Part shown: positions 33,203 through 42,127 of the stretch, in pieces | How the letters are laid out: each line of letters opens with the position of its first letter | Numbering within the stretch: position 1 is the first letter of the stretch | From: JADLHS01 sp036274115 | Lineage (GTDB): Bacteria; Verrucomicrobiota; Verrucomicrobiia; Limisphaerales; JADLHS01 | Length of the DNA: 64,000 nt | Reading direction: 5' to 3' | Assembly (NCBI GenBank): GCA_036274115.1 | Contig: DASUGI010000208.1 | Coordinates: 4,420-68,419 of the forward strand | Program-made: the position numbers and the translations under genes | The notes under the pieces: model-generated | The model's input: the letters and a program-made list of their open reading frames with translations, nothing else | Database searches by the model: none | Told to the model about the DNA's origin: nothing

Positions 33203-33424
33203 TTAACGATCAAAAATGCGTTGCCACCACGAACGAGCCGGGCCGGGCAGGCCTTCGATTGATTTGCTGAGCCGCTCGGCAATAACCGGGGGCACTTCGG
33301 TCTGGGCAGCGTCGTGGCGCAGGAGTTCGTCCGTCGTGGCGAATTCACGCGCCACGTTCTCCCGGGTCGATTTTGCAGCCAACTGTTGGTGCTCTTCCGC
33401 CTTTTGTTTCGATTCGTGTTTCAT
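33203..33424 (-). CDS. Small hydrophilic protein after ECF sigma factor
   Basis: A 73-residue charged protein (MKHESKQKAEEHQQLAAKST, then RENVAREFATTDELLRHDAA and IAERLSKSIEGLPGPARSWW). It starts six bases after the stop of the sigma factor gene, which strongly suggests co-expression. It has no zinc-binding HxxxCxxC motif, so it is not a classical ZAS anti-sigma factor. A sigma-binding or partner role can only be guessed from position. About 160 bases with nothing recognised separate it from the next operon. Confidence 0.72.
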   Translation of the reverse strand: MKHESKQKAEEHQQLAAKSTRENVAREFATTDELLRHDAAQTEVPPVIAERLSKSIEGLPGPARSWWQRIFDR

Positions 33425-33430
33425 TTCAAC

Positions 33431-34048
33431 TCACTCCGATCTGGCAAACAGGGTGGCAAACATTTTTCGGGCGCGATGAAGCTTTCCCCGCACGGCGTCG
33501 GGGGATTGTTCGGTCAGGTTCGCCACTTCCTCGTAGCTCATGTCTTGATCGGCCACGAGCAGGAGCAACAGGCGATACTCCGCGGACAAACCATCCAGCG
33601 CCTTCTGGATGCGTTGTCCCAGTTCCTTGGTTTCCAGAACGCGCAAGGGCGAATCTGCCTGAGTGGGGGTGGTTTCCCAGATGGCTTCGTCGGCATTGGT
33701 GACGAGATGCCGCGCGTTCCAGCTTTGTTGCAGGTTGTGACAATGATTGATCGTGATGCGGTAAAGCCAGGTGCGGAAGGAGGAATCACCGCGGAACTCA
33801 CCGAGCTTGCGATAAACTTTCAAAAAAACATCATGCGTCGCATCCTCCGCCTTCTGCGGGTCGCCGAGATAACGCAGCGCGAGATAATAGACGGCCCGGC
33901 TGTGCTCGTCGTACAACTCGGCAAATTCCGGCGACGACGCCGTGGCCAGCCGCGGCGTGGGCAATGGCCGGGCTGCTGCTACTGAATCATTCGCGATTGA
34001 TTCCATGTGGGTTGGACAAAGCAGGTGTGTCCCGCTCACGCTCCACAT
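33431..34048 (-). CDS. ECF-type RNA polymerase sigma factor (RpoE-like)
   Basis: A 205-residue sigma-70 family factor of the extracytoplasmic-function group that directs RNA polymerase to stress or envelope promoters. Region 2 shows FAELYDEHSRAVYYLALRYL, GDPQKAEDATHDVFLKVYRK and FRTWLYRITINHCHN. Region 4 shows LSAEYRLLLLLVADQDMSYE, EVANLTEQSPDAVRGKLHRA. The ATG at 34048 overlaps the stop of the preceding TPR gene (TGATG), so that start is chosen; an ATG at 34006 would be shorter. It lies downstream of lon and a LolA-like gene, so a role in envelope or protein stress is plausible. Confidence 0.92.
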   Translation of the reverse strand: MWSVSGTHLLCPTHMESIANDSVAAARPLPTPRLATASSPEFAELYDEHSRAVYYLALRYLGDPQKAEDATHDVFLKVYRKLGEFRGDSSFRTWLYRITINHCHNLQQSWNARHLVTNADEAIWETTPTQADSPLRVLETKELGQRIQKALDGLSAEYRLLLLLVADQDMSYEEVANLTEQSPDAVRGKLHRARKMFATLFARSE

Positions 34049-35301
34049 CAGGCGGGGCGTTGCGGGTTGCCATATTTCAAACCGATGTTTTGCTCATACG
34101 TGCCGAGTTTAACAGGTTGTTTCGATTCCCTGGCCTTGAGTTCGAGTTTAAGCAGGTCGAGACGATTTCGAGCGTTTTCCGCAGCCGCCATCGTGGGGTA
34201 GCGCTCGATGATCTGATTGAGCGTCTGGGACACCACGTCGTAGCCGGTGCCGTGCCGGATTTGCAAATCCGCCAGCAGGTTCAGCCAACGAACGACGTTT
34301 TTCGATGGCTGATTGGGCTGGTCGATCAATTGCTGCAATTGATCGGCCGCAAGGTCCAGTCGTTGGAAATGGTCGGCGTAAATGACCGCCAGTTTTTCAC
34401 GCGCCTCGGTGTCTTGCGGATGTTCCGTCAAGTGGCGGACGTACTCCTGCGCGTGCTGGGCCGGGTCGCTGCTGGCTGGCGCAGGCGAAGGGGCTTGAAG
34501 TAAACCGAGGTTTTCAATGCCCTTCGGCACGTGAACGCGGGGACGATCGTGCGCGGAGAGCAAGTACTCCGGATGGGCAAGATGGCCGATGCGTTGTTGG
34601 GCCAGCAAAGCAAACTCGGTGTTGGGCAGGCGATCCACGATTTTCTGCAGGTCCTGCCTGGCAGCCTCAGCGTCGAGACTATATTTGAGATGCCAGTCCG
34701 CGAGCGAATTCAGGGCGAAAGCGATGTTGCGCGGGGCATGTTTCGGCTGATTGCAGAAGCGTTCAATCGTGAGTTCCGCCCCCGGCAGGTCGTTCAAATT
34801 CTCCGCCTGGATTTCCGCCATCAGCAACTGGCCCGTGTAATCCGTGGGAAACTTTTCGAGCTGCTTGCGGATCTCAGCAATCGCTTCGTTATAGTGACCG
34901 CGTTTGCGCTTTGCCTGGGCGATGGAGTAGTACGCTTGTGGATCCAGTTCGGCGTCGCCGCCATCGTAGAGCGCCCCGAAAGGCTTGGCGACCAGCCCGG
35001 CAATTTCGTGTCGCCAGATGAGCGTGAAGTAGATGCCTAACGCCCCCAGCAACGCGACACCGAAGAACGCCACGCCGTAATCCAGTCCACGCTCAATACC
35101 ATTGCGAATGTAGATGCCTACCGCAACCATGCCGACCAGGCCAAAGGCGCTGAGCACCCATTTGAAAATCAGCCGCGCCGGGTCTTCGCTTTTCTTGAGC
35201 CAGAACCACATGCCCCAGCCGATGATCGCAATGAAGAGGAGCAACGACCCGATACTCAGGGCGATATCCAAAGCCGAACGGCTGGCAACGGCGGGCTGCA
35301 T
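34048..35301 (-). CDS. TPR membrane protein
   Basis: About 417 residues. Three membrane helices lie in the first 100 residues (ALDIALSIGSLLLFIAIIGW, WVLSAFGLVGMVAVGIYI, VAFFGVALLGALGIYFTLIW). A large soluble part of TPR-like helical repeats follows: YYSIAQAKRKRGHYNEAIAE, MAEIQAENLNDLPGAELTIE, RQDLQKIVDRLPNTEFALLA, and a late set around EYVRHLTEHPQDTEAREKLA and QTLNQIIERYPTMAAAENAR. The ATG at 35301 is preferred to a TTG at 35343. It is coupled to the sigma factor gene by a TGATG overlap. A scaffold at the membrane for envelope proteins is inferred. Confidence 0.85.
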   Translation of the reverse strand: MQPAVASRSALDIALSIGSLLLFIAIIGWGMWFWLKKSEDPARLIFKWVLSAFGLVGMVAVGIYIRNGIERGLDYGVAFFGVALLGALGIYFTLIWRHEIAGLVAKPFGALYDGGDAELDPQAYYSIAQAKRKRGHYNEAIAEIRKQLEKFPTDYTGQLLMAEIQAENLNDLPGAELTIERFCNQPKHAPRNIAFALNSLADWHLKYSLDAEAARQDLQKIVDRLPNTEFALLAQQRIGHLAHPEYLLSAHDRPRVHVPKGIENLGLLQAPSPAPASSDPAQHAQEYVRHLTEHPQDTEAREKLAVIYADHFQRLDLAADQLQQLIDQPNQPSKNVVRWLNLLADLQIRHGTGYDVVSQTLNQIIERYPTMAAAENARNRLDLLKLELKARESKQPVKLGTYEQNIGLKYGNPQRPA

Positions 35302-35424
35302 CTTGTCAGGACTCTTTGCCCGGAGGATGAGGAATTCAAGCAAATTTGTGGTTCAAGCTGCGAAACTCTCGCGCGCTTGCCCGGTCCAAATCAAAGCCGC
35401 AAAGCGTTCCAGAATCCCATGCGC

Positions 35425-36144
35425 CTACTTCAAATCGAAGGTCAGGATGGATCGTGAACCCGTCTGCAAGTTTTCCATTTCCATCTTTTGGAGATGCCAT
35501 TGGCCATTCACCTTCTCAAAACTCGTAGGGAAGAATTGTTTCAAAAGTTTCCCCTTCGCGTCGAACGCGTCAGCGCGCACGATACCCCCTGTATCGTTGT
35601 CAACATAGGAGACGACGCGGGAATAGCTTCCGGGTGGCGCCGCCGGGTTGCGACTTTCGAGGACGCTGCACGATTCGCCGCGCTCCAGCTCCCTGCGGGT
35701 CAGAAGCTGAACCGGCCAATGAAAGAACTCGAGCCCAAGGTCCACCAGCCAGAAATCTGATCCCGCAAAGGGGAGTGCCGTTTGGTTTGGGGCGAGTTGA
35801 TTGGTGCAATTCAAGCGATAAATACTTGGCGCGTCCGGCCGGTGTTCGACGCTGAAAGTTAAGAGATTATTGGTGCCATTCATTGCTTCGTAATAGCTCG
35901 TCCAGTTCGTCTCGGTAACGATGACGCGCGAATGGAACTGAATGGTGCTGCGTTGCTTCCGCGAGGCGAGAATGAGGATGGTGCCTGAGTTGGTGAGATT
36001 GCCATCGGGTTTCGCGTTGCGAAGTTGTTTGGCTAACTCGCGTCCTTCGCGTTCGGCGGTGACCGGATCATTGGTCGTAACGGCCCGAGCCGAAAGGGCC
36101 ACCAGCAGCAGGCTGAGGATCAGCCAGGCGCGAAACGCATTCAT
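35425..36144 (-). CDS. LolA-like outer membrane lipoprotein-sorting protein
   Basis: A 239-residue exported protein. A signal peptide (MNAFRAWLILSLLLVALSAR) precedes a beta-rich domain resembling the LolA-like family (PF17131): TILILASRKQRSTIQFHSRV, SIYRLNCTNQLAPNQTALPF, GSDFWLVDLGLEFFHWPVQL and YVDNDTGGIVRADAFDAKGK. The FWLVDLGLEF-x-HWP motif is characteristic. Proteins of this fold ferry hydrophobic cargo such as lipoproteins or lipids across the periplasm. The start overlaps the lon stop by four bases (ATGA), so it is co-translated with Lon, an unusual pairing. Confidence 0.85.
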   Translation of the reverse strand: MNAFRAWLILSLLLVALSARAVTTNDPVTAEREGRELAKQLRNAKPDGNLTNSGTILILASRKQRSTIQFHSRVIVTETNWTSYYEAMNGTNNLLTFSVEHRPDAPSIYRLNCTNQLAPNQTALPFAGSDFWLVDLGLEFFHWPVQLLTRRELERGESCSVLESRNPAAPPGSYSRVVSYVDNDTGGIVRADAFDAKGKLLKQFFPTSFEKVNGQWHLQKMEMENLQTGSRSILTFDLK

Positions 36145-38534
36145 TTTTCCAGCGCGATGCGGACGACTTCGGAGATGTGATTGACGAAGTGCACCTTCAC
36201 CTTGTTGCGCACCTCGGCCGGCGCTTCAAGCCAGTCCGGCTTGTTCTGTTCGGGCAGAATCACATGTTTCACACCAAATCTGACGGCGGCCAGGACCTTT
36301 TCCTTCACTCCACCCACGCGCAGCACCCGTCCCCGCAGGCTGATTTCGCCGGTCATCGCGGTATCCGAACGCACCCGACGTTGGGCCAACAACGACGCCA
36401 GGGCCGCAACAATAGCGACACCGGCGCTCGGTCCGTCCTTCGGAGTAGCTCCCGCAGGGACGTGAATGTGCACGTCGTATTTCGACGCGTCTTTCAGGTC
36501 GAGACCGAGATTGTCGGCCTGGCTGCGCAAGTAGCTGAATGCGGTTTGCGCGCTTTCTTTCATTACATCGCCGAGCGAACCGGTGAGGAGAAAATTACCT
36601 TTGCCGGGCATTCGGGTGACTTCAATGAACAACACCTCGCCGCCGGTGGGAGTCCAGGCGAGTCCGGTGGCGATGCCAAACTCTTTGATCTTCTCGGCGG
36701 TCTCGCCAACGAAAGGCGGGTGGCCAAGCTGTGCCTTGAGTGCGTCGGGTTCGAGTTTGATCGTGCCGACCTGACCGTTCTGGCTGACGAGCTTGCGAGC
36801 CGCCTTGCGCGCGAGGGCTGCGATGGAGCGCTCGAGTTGGCGAACCCCCGCTTCGCGAGTGTAGCCTTGAATCAACTTGCGTAACGTCTGGTCGGGCAAG
36901 ACGACTTCCTGTTTGGTCAAGCCGTGCTCTTCCAATTGACGCGGGACGAGATAGCGTTTGGCGATCTGGAGCTTTTCGGATTCGGTGTAGCTCGGGAGTT
37001 CGATGACTTCGAGGCGGTCGCGCAATGCGGCGTGGATGGGCTCAAGCCAGTTGGCCGTGGCGATGAACAACACGCGCGACAGGTCGAAGGGCATGTCGAG
37101 GTAATGATCGGTAAAGGTGTTGTTCTGTGCCGGGTCGAGCACTTCGAGCAATGCGGCCGCGGGGTCGCCGCGAAAATCCGCGCCCACCTTGTCGAGTTCG
37201 TCGAGCAGGATGACCGGATTGCGGCTCTCAACGCGGCGGAGGGTTTGGATGATGCGCCCCGGCATCGCACCCACATAAGTGCGGCGATGGCCGCGGATTT
37301 CCGCTTCGTCACGCATGCCGCCGAGAGCGATCCGCGCAAACTTGCGTCCGAGCGCGTCGGCCACGCTTTTGCCAAGCGAGGTTTTACCAACCCCGGGCGG
37401 GCCGACCAGACAAAGGATTGGTCCCTTGATGGCTTTCTTGCGCTTGATGACTGCCAAAAATTCGAGCAAACGATCTTTTACCTTTGCCAGTCCGAAGTGT
37501 TGCTTGTTGAGAATGCGTTCCGCTGCGGCGAGATCGATTTTGTCGTCCGTGGATTGTTCCCAGGGGAGTGATAGAATCCAGTCGAGGTAATTGCGGGCGA
37601 CAGGATATTCCGCAGCGGCGGGCTGCATTTGCTGAAGCCGATCGAGTTCCTGTTCGGCCACCTTCCGCACTTCGGCCGGCAGGGCGGTTTTTTCGATCCG
37701 TTCGCGAAGAACTTTGATTTCGTTTGAGTTGGGATCGGTTTCGCCCAGTTCGCGTTGGATGGCGCGAAGTTGTTCGCGGAGGAAAAAGTCGCGCTGCGTT
37801 TTGGCGATGGAGCTGGCGACATCGGTCTGAATTTTGGAACTCAGCGTGAGCACCTCGTGCTCGCGGTTGAGCATCGGCAGGAGTTTGCTCAACCGCTCTC
37901 GCACCGAGGCGGTTTCCAGAAGTTTCTGCCGATCTTCCAGCGAGAGATTGAGATTGGCGGCGATGAGATCTGCGAAATGCCCGGCATCCTCAGTGTTGAG
38001 GGCAGCCACTTTGACCTGCTCGGACAGCGCGGGCGAAAGCTTGATGATTTCCTGAAACTGCGTTTGCGCGTTGCGCATCATCGCCGTGACTTCAATTGAG
38101 TCATCACGTTGATCGCGCATAAGTTCGTACTTGGCGCAGAGATACGGCGAGGTGGTGGTGTATTCCTTGATGTTGATGCGCCAAAGACCTTCGACGAGCA
38201 CGCGAGCGGTGTTGTCCGGAAACTTCACCATTTTGGCCAGGCGGACCACGCAGCCGACGCTGTAAAGGTCTTCCGGTGCTGGGTCCGGCACCTGGGCGTT
38301 GCGCTGAAGGAGCGTCCCCATGAGCCGCCCGCCACCCACGACATCGTCAATGAGTTGAATGCTGGGGGCGGTTTCAACGAGCAACGGTGCGACCGCCCCC
38401 GGGAAAATGACAATGTCGGACAACCCGAGAATGGGCAGGGTATCCGGAAGGGACCGCGACGAAATGCGCGAAGCCTCCTCCGAATTACCACCCGCTCCCA
38501 GGATGCTGATGAACTCTGTATCAGGCGATGTCAT
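36141..38534 (-). CDS. lon: ATP-dependent Lon protease
   Basis: A 797-residue cytosolic protease that unfolds and degrades damaged and regulatory proteins. The N-terminal LON domain spans about 28-220 (LPILGLSDIVIFPGAVAPLL). The AAA module has Walker A GPPGVGKT (378-385), then ALGGMRDEAEIRGHRRTYVG and NPVILLDELDKVGADFRGDP. The S16 protease domain carries PKDGPSAG with catalytic Ser703 and GGVKEK with Lys746. Length and order are standard. It lies 62 bases after an Hsp20 gene and is coupled by ATGA to a LolA-like gene, linking it to an envelope/protein-stress operon. Confidence 0.97.
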   Translation of the reverse strand: MTSPDTEFISILGAGGNSEEASRISSRSLPDTLPILGLSDIVIFPGAVAPLLVETAPSIQLIDDVVGGGRLMGTLLQRNAQVPDPAPEDLYSVGCVVRLAKMVKFPDNTARVLVEGLWRINIKEYTTTSPYLCAKYELMRDQRDDSIEVTAMMRNAQTQFQEIIKLSPALSEQVKVAALNTEDAGHFADLIAANLNLSLEDRQKLLETASVRERLSKLLPMLNREHEVLTLSSKIQTDVASSIAKTQRDFFLREQLRAIQRELGETDPNSNEIKVLRERIEKTALPAEVRKVAEQELDRLQQMQPAAAEYPVARNYLDWILSLPWEQSTDDKIDLAAAERILNKQHFGLAKVKDRLLEFLAVIKRKKAIKGPILCLVGPPGVGKTSLGKSVADALGRKFARIALGGMRDEAEIRGHRRTYVGAMPGRIIQTLRRVESRNPVILLDELDKVGADFRGDPAAALLEVLDPAQNNTFTDHYLDMPFDLSRVLFIATANWLEPIHAALRDRLEVIELPSYTESEKLQIAKRYLVPRQLEEHGLTKQEVVLPDQTLRKLIQGYTREAGVRQLERSIAALARKAARKLVSQNGQVGTIKLEPDALKAQLGHPPFVGETAEKIKEFGIATGLAWTPTGGEVLFIEVTRMPGKGNFLLTGSLGDVMKESAQTAFSYLRSQADNLGLDLKDASKYDVHIHVPAGATPKDGPSAGVAIVAALASLLAQRRVRSDTAMTGEISLRGRVLRVGGVKEKVLAAVRFGVKHVILPEQNKPDWLEAPAEVRNKVKVHFVNHISEVVRIALEK

Positions 38535-38577
38535 AGTCGCATCGGTAAATCCCTGCCATTAGAGCCGCCCTGAGGAG

Positions 38578-38597
38578 GAAGATTCAAGCGAATCTTC
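38578..38597 (-). terminator. Hairpin at the end of the third Hsp20 gene
   Basis: A perfect 8-base stem, GAAGATTC (38578-38585) and GAATCTTC (38590-38597), with loop AAGC, begins at the last base of the Hsp20 stop codon. Read on the minus strand there is no clear T-run after it, so it may attenuate rather than fully stop transcription into lon. Confidence 0.45.
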
Positions 38598-39022
38598 TAT
38601 TTTCCATCGGAGATGTGAAGTTTGGTACTCTTCGGATGCGGCGGCGGCGCAGCCGGCGGAACGTCAATCCGAAGAAAGCCATTCAAGTAGGAGGCGCGTG
38701 CCTGACTTAGATCGTAACCGTTGGGAAGTTCCAGCACGCTCTCAAACGGACCATAATTAATTTCCATCACCAAAAAACTCGCTTTGTGGGCCCGGCACGT
38801 GTCGGGCCGGTCGCCACTGATCCGAAGCCGGTTTCCCTCGACGGTGATTTCGAGATTCTCGCTGCGCATGCCGGCGAGTTCAACTTTGATTACCAGGCCG
38901 GCGTCGGTGGAATAAACATCGGTGTTGGGAACCCAGTGACCGTTGGCGGCGGATCCCTGTCCGGTGACGATGGACGATTTCGTAACGAACTGCGTGTGGG
39001 AACTGACTTTGGTAACGGCCAT
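38597..39022 (-). CDS. Small heat shock protein, Hsp20 family (third copy)
   Basis: A 141-residue alpha-crystallin domain protein. The domain starts near residue 32 (PNTDVYSTDAGLVIKVELAG) and continues MRSENLEITVEGNRLRISGD, INYGPFESVLELPNGYDLSQ and ARASYLNGFLRIDVPPAA. The N-terminal 30 residues are Ser/Thr-rich and unlike those of the pair near 11 kb. It is followed by lon, so holdase and protease would be made together. This is a plausible unit for handling misfolded proteins. Confidence 0.9.
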   Translation of the reverse strand: MAVTKVSSHTQFVTKSSIVTGQGSAANGHWVPNTDVYSTDAGLVIKVELAGMRSENLEITVEGNRLRISGDRPDTCRAHKASFLVMEINYGPFESVLELPNGYDLSQARASYLNGFLRIDVPPAAPPPHPKSTKLHISDGK

Positions 39023-39066
39023 GTGCGTGGGGAAACTATCTCAGGTGACTGGGGTGTGCAAGCGCA

Positions 39067-39273
39067 TCATTTGGGTTTGACGATAATGCGCGGGCGCTCG
39101 CCTTTGCGGGCGTGAAAGACAATCGAACCTTCGTGGGCGGAACGGCTTGGCGCCGAACAACCACACAAGGTATCGCGCTGGAAACTGAACTTGCGACGTC
39201 GCAACAACCCCCACAGCAAACCGGCCGCGGCAATTGCTACAATCATCAGTGCCACTAACGTCTGCAAATTCAC
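39067..39273 (-). CDS. Small Cys-containing membrane protein, 68 aa
   Basis: One membrane helix at the start (LQTLVALMIVAIAAAGLLWG) is followed by basic residues (LLRRRKFS), then TLCGCSAPSRSAHEGS and a basic tail (RKGERPRIIVKPK). The short helix, basic stretch and CGCS motif are like FeoB-associated Cys-rich membrane proteins, but no feo gene is near. It lies 44 bases before the third Hsp20 gene and is probably the first gene of the lon operon. Confidence 0.62.
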   Translation of the reverse strand: MNLQTLVALMIVAIAAAGLLWGLLRRRKFSFQRDTLCGCSAPSRSAHEGSIVFHARKGERPRIIVKPK

Positions 39274-39371
39274 AGCGGCAACATAACCGTCTATTGTCCC
39301 CGGGCAACCTACTTTTTATCCAACATCTTTGAGTCTTGAAGTCGGGCGACGCGCCACTACGCTCGCCGGGC

Positions 39372-39809
39372 ATGAGCGAAAGCGCATTTTCCTACCAACA
39401 TCGCGTGGTTTACGCAGATTGCACGCTGGGTAATCATGTGTATTACGCGCGCTACCTGGAGATGCTTGAAGCTGCCCGAAGTGAATTCTTTCGGGCGTCG
39501 GGCCGGACGCTATTGGGTTGGCAGGAGCGCGGATTCATGTTCCCCGTGGTGGAAGTGCAGCTGCACTACAAGGCTTTGGCGCGTTATGACGATTTGTTGC
39601 GTGCGGAAGTTTGGGTGATGGCTGCGGAGAAGGTGCGACTCAACTTCGCTTATCGTATCACGAATCAATCAAACGACCTCGTGCTCGAAGGCGAGACGAT
39701 GCATGTTTGCATGAATCTGGAGGAAAAGCTGAAGCGCCTGCCCGAAGAATTGGTGGTGGCCTTAAAACCATATTTGCGTCCGAGGCCCATCGCGATCACG
39801 AAGCGATGA
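39372..39809 (+). CDS. Acyl-CoA thioesterase, hotdog fold (YbgC/4HBT-like)
   Basis: A 145-residue hotdog-fold enzyme that would hydrolyse acyl-CoA thioesters. Family motifs are FSYQHRVVYADCTLGNHVYY with the conserved Asp, ARYLEMLEAARSEFFRASGR, GFMFPVVEVQLHYKALARYD, LLRAEVWVMAAEKVRLNFAY and LVLEGETMHVCMNLEEKLKR. The ATG at 39372 gives a standard start; the frame upstream is not protein-like. The Asp-C-T-L-G-N-H region differs slightly from the DTDAxGxVY form of YbgC. Its end overlaps the convergent isomerase gene by 14 bases. Substrate unknown. Confidence 0.88.
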   Translation: MSESAFSYQHRVVYADCTLGNHVYYARYLEMLEAARSEFFRASGRTLLGWQERGFMFPVVEVQLHYKALARYDDLLRAEVWVMAAEKVRLNFAYRITNQSNDLVLEGETMHVCMNLEEKLKRLPEELVVALKPYLRPRPIAITKR

Positions 39810-40707
39810 TTTTCTCCAGTCGGGCGCACAAATCGCGCAAGCCTTCGGGTGAATCACCGCCGCCTTGTTCGGTGATCAGGTATTCGCGGAAGCCGACTTC
39901 ATCCAGGGCTTTCATAATCCCGGACCAGTTGTTGGCACCTTCCAACAGCGGCGCGTTGAAACCTTTCCAGACATCGCCGGTGCGCATGGCGCGATCGCGG
40001 CTGTATTCTTTCACGTGCACGCGAGTGATGTGTTGGTTCAGCGCCTTGATCCAGGCAATGGGATCGCCGTACCGGATGATGTTGCCGACATCGAAGTGCC
40101 ATTGCACCCGGGGATTGTTGATTTCATTCAGGTAGCGCACCGCCTGGTCTTCGTCAGTGATGAAATTATTCCAAACGTTCTCGATGGAAATGGTCACACC
40201 AAGTTCCTCGGCCAGGGGGAGGGCCAGGCGGATTTGCTCGATGGAGCGACTCCAGCACTGCTCAAAAGTCACGTCTTTATTGACGACGCCGGGCACAAGC
40301 AGAATTGAACCGGCCCCGTACGCTTTGGCATCCCGCAACGTTTGTTTGAGTGCCGCCAGGCCTTCTGCGCGCACTTTCGCGTCAGGATGCGACAAGGGTT
40401 TGCTCCAGTGATGGGCGCCGCAGACACTGGTGATTTCGAGTCCGGTTTCGTCACGGGCCTTCAACACCTCCCCCTGGTCCATATGGCTGTTCATTTCTGC
40501 TCCGTCGAATCCAGCGGCTTTCACCGCTTTCATCTTCTCGAGCACTGAACCCTTCACGCCCACCGTGCCCCACATGATGGCCTTTTTGTGAGTGCGCTTG
40601 CTGGCGGCCGCTGAATCTGCGGCCAAAAGCGGCGGAGTCAGGGCGGCCGCGGCGATTACAGCGCTGCCGGTTCTAAAGAAATGACGGCGAGTGATGGCGG
40701 TGTTCAT
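39796..40707 (-). CDS. TAT-exported sugar phosphate isomerase/epimerase-like protein
   Basis: A 303-residue TIM-barrel protein of the xylose-isomerase-like group with a twin-arginine signal (TAITRRHFFRTGSAVIAAAA). Barrel motifs are VKAAGFDGAEMNSHMDQGEV, CGAHHWSKPLSHPDAKVRAE, AKAYGAGSILLVPGVVN, VTISIENVWNNFITDEDQAV, QWHFDVGNIIRYGDPIAWIK, RVHVKEYSRDRAMRTGD and FREYLITEQGGGD, which include typical metal ligands (Glu, Asp, His, Glu). It lies 21 bases after a Gfo/Idh/MocA gene and is surely co-transcribed. Such pairs probably process keto- or inositol-type sugars in the periplasm. Confidence 0.9.
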   Translation of the reverse strand: MNTAITRRHFFRTGSAVIAAAALTPPLLAADSAAASKRTHKKAIMWGTVGVKGSVLEKMKAVKAAGFDGAEMNSHMDQGEVLKARDETGLEITSVCGAHHWSKPLSHPDAKVRAEGLAALKQTLRDAKAYGAGSILLVPGVVNKDVTFEQCWSRSIEQIRLALPLAEELGVTISIENVWNNFITDEDQAVRYLNEINNPRVQWHFDVGNIIRYGDPIAWIKALNQHITRVHVKEYSRDRAMRTGDVWKGFNAPLLEGANNWSGIMKALDEVGFREYLITEQGGGDSPEGLRDLCARLEKIIAS

Positions 40708-40728
40708 ATTCGAAACCAAAGTCAGCGG

Positions 40729-42033
40729 TTAGACCAGTTTGGTAAAGCCCGGCACCGCCATCGGAGCAACCTCGAGCTTCATCTTCCAATCCAGCTTTTC
40801 CGGCACGAGTTGTTGCTTGGAGTTCAGGGCGTCTTCCCACGAGATTTCCTGTCCGGTGTAGGCCGCCATGCGGGCCATGATGCCCATCAAGGTGCTGTGG
40901 GCCATCCACGAACCGTCGTTAAGTGGATTGCCGCTGCGAATGCTGGCGAACAACTCGTTGTGTTCCTGCTGATACATGTCGATCTTCTCCCCGCGATAGC
41001 GCCAGGTTTCCTTGCCGCGAATCACCGGGCTTTGCCAGCCGGGAATCTTACCGAAGCCCGCTGTGCCCGTGAGGTAATCCGAGTTGTCGTTCACGCAATT
41101 GTTGATCTGCCGTTGGCCGAGGAAAGCGCGCACGTCATCAGGATATTCGTAAACAACGAAGATGTGGTCGTAGATGTTGCCGCCGGGATTTGACGTCTGT
41201 CGTCCACCCACCGCAATCGCCTTGAGGGGAGGCTGATCTTTCATCGCCCACGAAATTTTGTCCACACTGTGAACCGCCTGCTCGACGAGGCCATCGCCAG
41301 AAAGCCAGGTAAAATTGTACCAGTTGCGGATCTGCCATTCGAGATCGCCCATCTCCCGGGGGCGTTGGCTGGCGGGCGGCATGGGCTTGACCTGGCCGGT
41401 GTAATACGTGGCATAGATGGACCGCACCTCGCCGATCGCGCCGTCGTGAATTTTTTTATAGAACTCACGTCGGGCGGCGTCGTATCGCCAGCAAAGCCCC
41501 GCCACCAGCGACAGACTTTTCTCCCTGGCCAGTTTTGCCGATGCCAGAACGGAGCGCACTCCGGGCGCATCCGTGGCCACGGGCTTTTCGCAAAACACAT
41601 GCTTGCCGGCTTTGATCGCGGCTTCCAGATGCACGGGCCGAAATCCGGGCGGAGAGCAGAGCAGCACGACGTCCACACCGCTATCAATCACCTTTTGGTA
41701 CGCGTCGAGTCCAGCGAAGCATTTCTCGGGCGTGACCTTCACTTTATCCGGACTCTGTTCCCGTAAATTCTTCAGACTGTTTTGAATCGGCTCAGCGAAG
41801 GCATCGCCGATCGCAGTGAGCACGACGTTGGGATCGGCCTTCAACGCCTGTGCCGCAGCGCCAGAGCCGCGCCCACCGCATCCGACGAGGCCGACGCGGA
41901 GGGTGTCGGAGTTCCCCGCGCCAAAGAGCCGGCCGGGCAGGATGGCTGGGGCGGCAATCGCCGCGCCGGCGGCAGCGCTGATTTTGAGAAAGTCCCGGCG
42001 GCTCGTGGTGAAATCTGGCTTGGTTGTGTTCAT
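40729..42033 (-). CDS. TAT-exported Gfo/Idh/MocA family oxidoreductase (second copy)
   Basis: A 434-residue NAD(P)-dependent oxidoreductase. The export signal is TSRRDFLKISAAAGAAIAAP. The Rossmann part shows TLRVGLVGCGGRGSGAAAQA, VVLTAIGDAFAEPIQNSL, VDVVLLCSPPGFRPVHLEAA and KHVFCEKPVATDAPGVR with the intact EKP motif. The C-terminal domain has NWYNFTWLSGDGLVEQAVHS and QEISWEDALNSKQQLVPEKL. It differs clearly from the copy at 22 kb. It is the first gene of an operon with the sugar isomerase-like protein, so the two probably act in sequence on one exported or periplasmic sugar. Confidence 0.93.
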   Translation of the reverse strand: MNTTKPDFTTSRRDFLKISAAAGAAIAAPAILPGRLFGAGNSDTLRVGLVGCGGRGSGAAAQALKADPNVVLTAIGDAFAEPIQNSLKNLREQSPDKVKVTPEKCFAGLDAYQKVIDSGVDVVLLCSPPGFRPVHLEAAIKAGKHVFCEKPVATDAPGVRSVLASAKLAREKSLSLVAGLCWRYDAARREFYKKIHDGAIGEVRSIYATYYTGQVKPMPPASQRPREMGDLEWQIRNWYNFTWLSGDGLVEQAVHSVDKISWAMKDQPPLKAIAVGGRQTSNPGGNIYDHIFVVYEYPDDVRAFLGQRQINNCVNDNSDYLTGTAGFGKIPGWQSPVIRGKETWRYRGEKIDMYQQEHNELFASIRSGNPLNDGSWMAHSTLMGIMARMAAYTGQEISWEDALNSKQQLVPEKLDWKMKLEVAPMAVPGFTKLV

Positions 42034-42127
42034 GGTATTACCGGCAGAGTGTCCTCCACCCGGGCTTGCGTCGTCAAGGCAGCTGCGGCCGTCAGCTCAC
42101 CCCATGTTTGTGGGGGGAGACAGGCGT

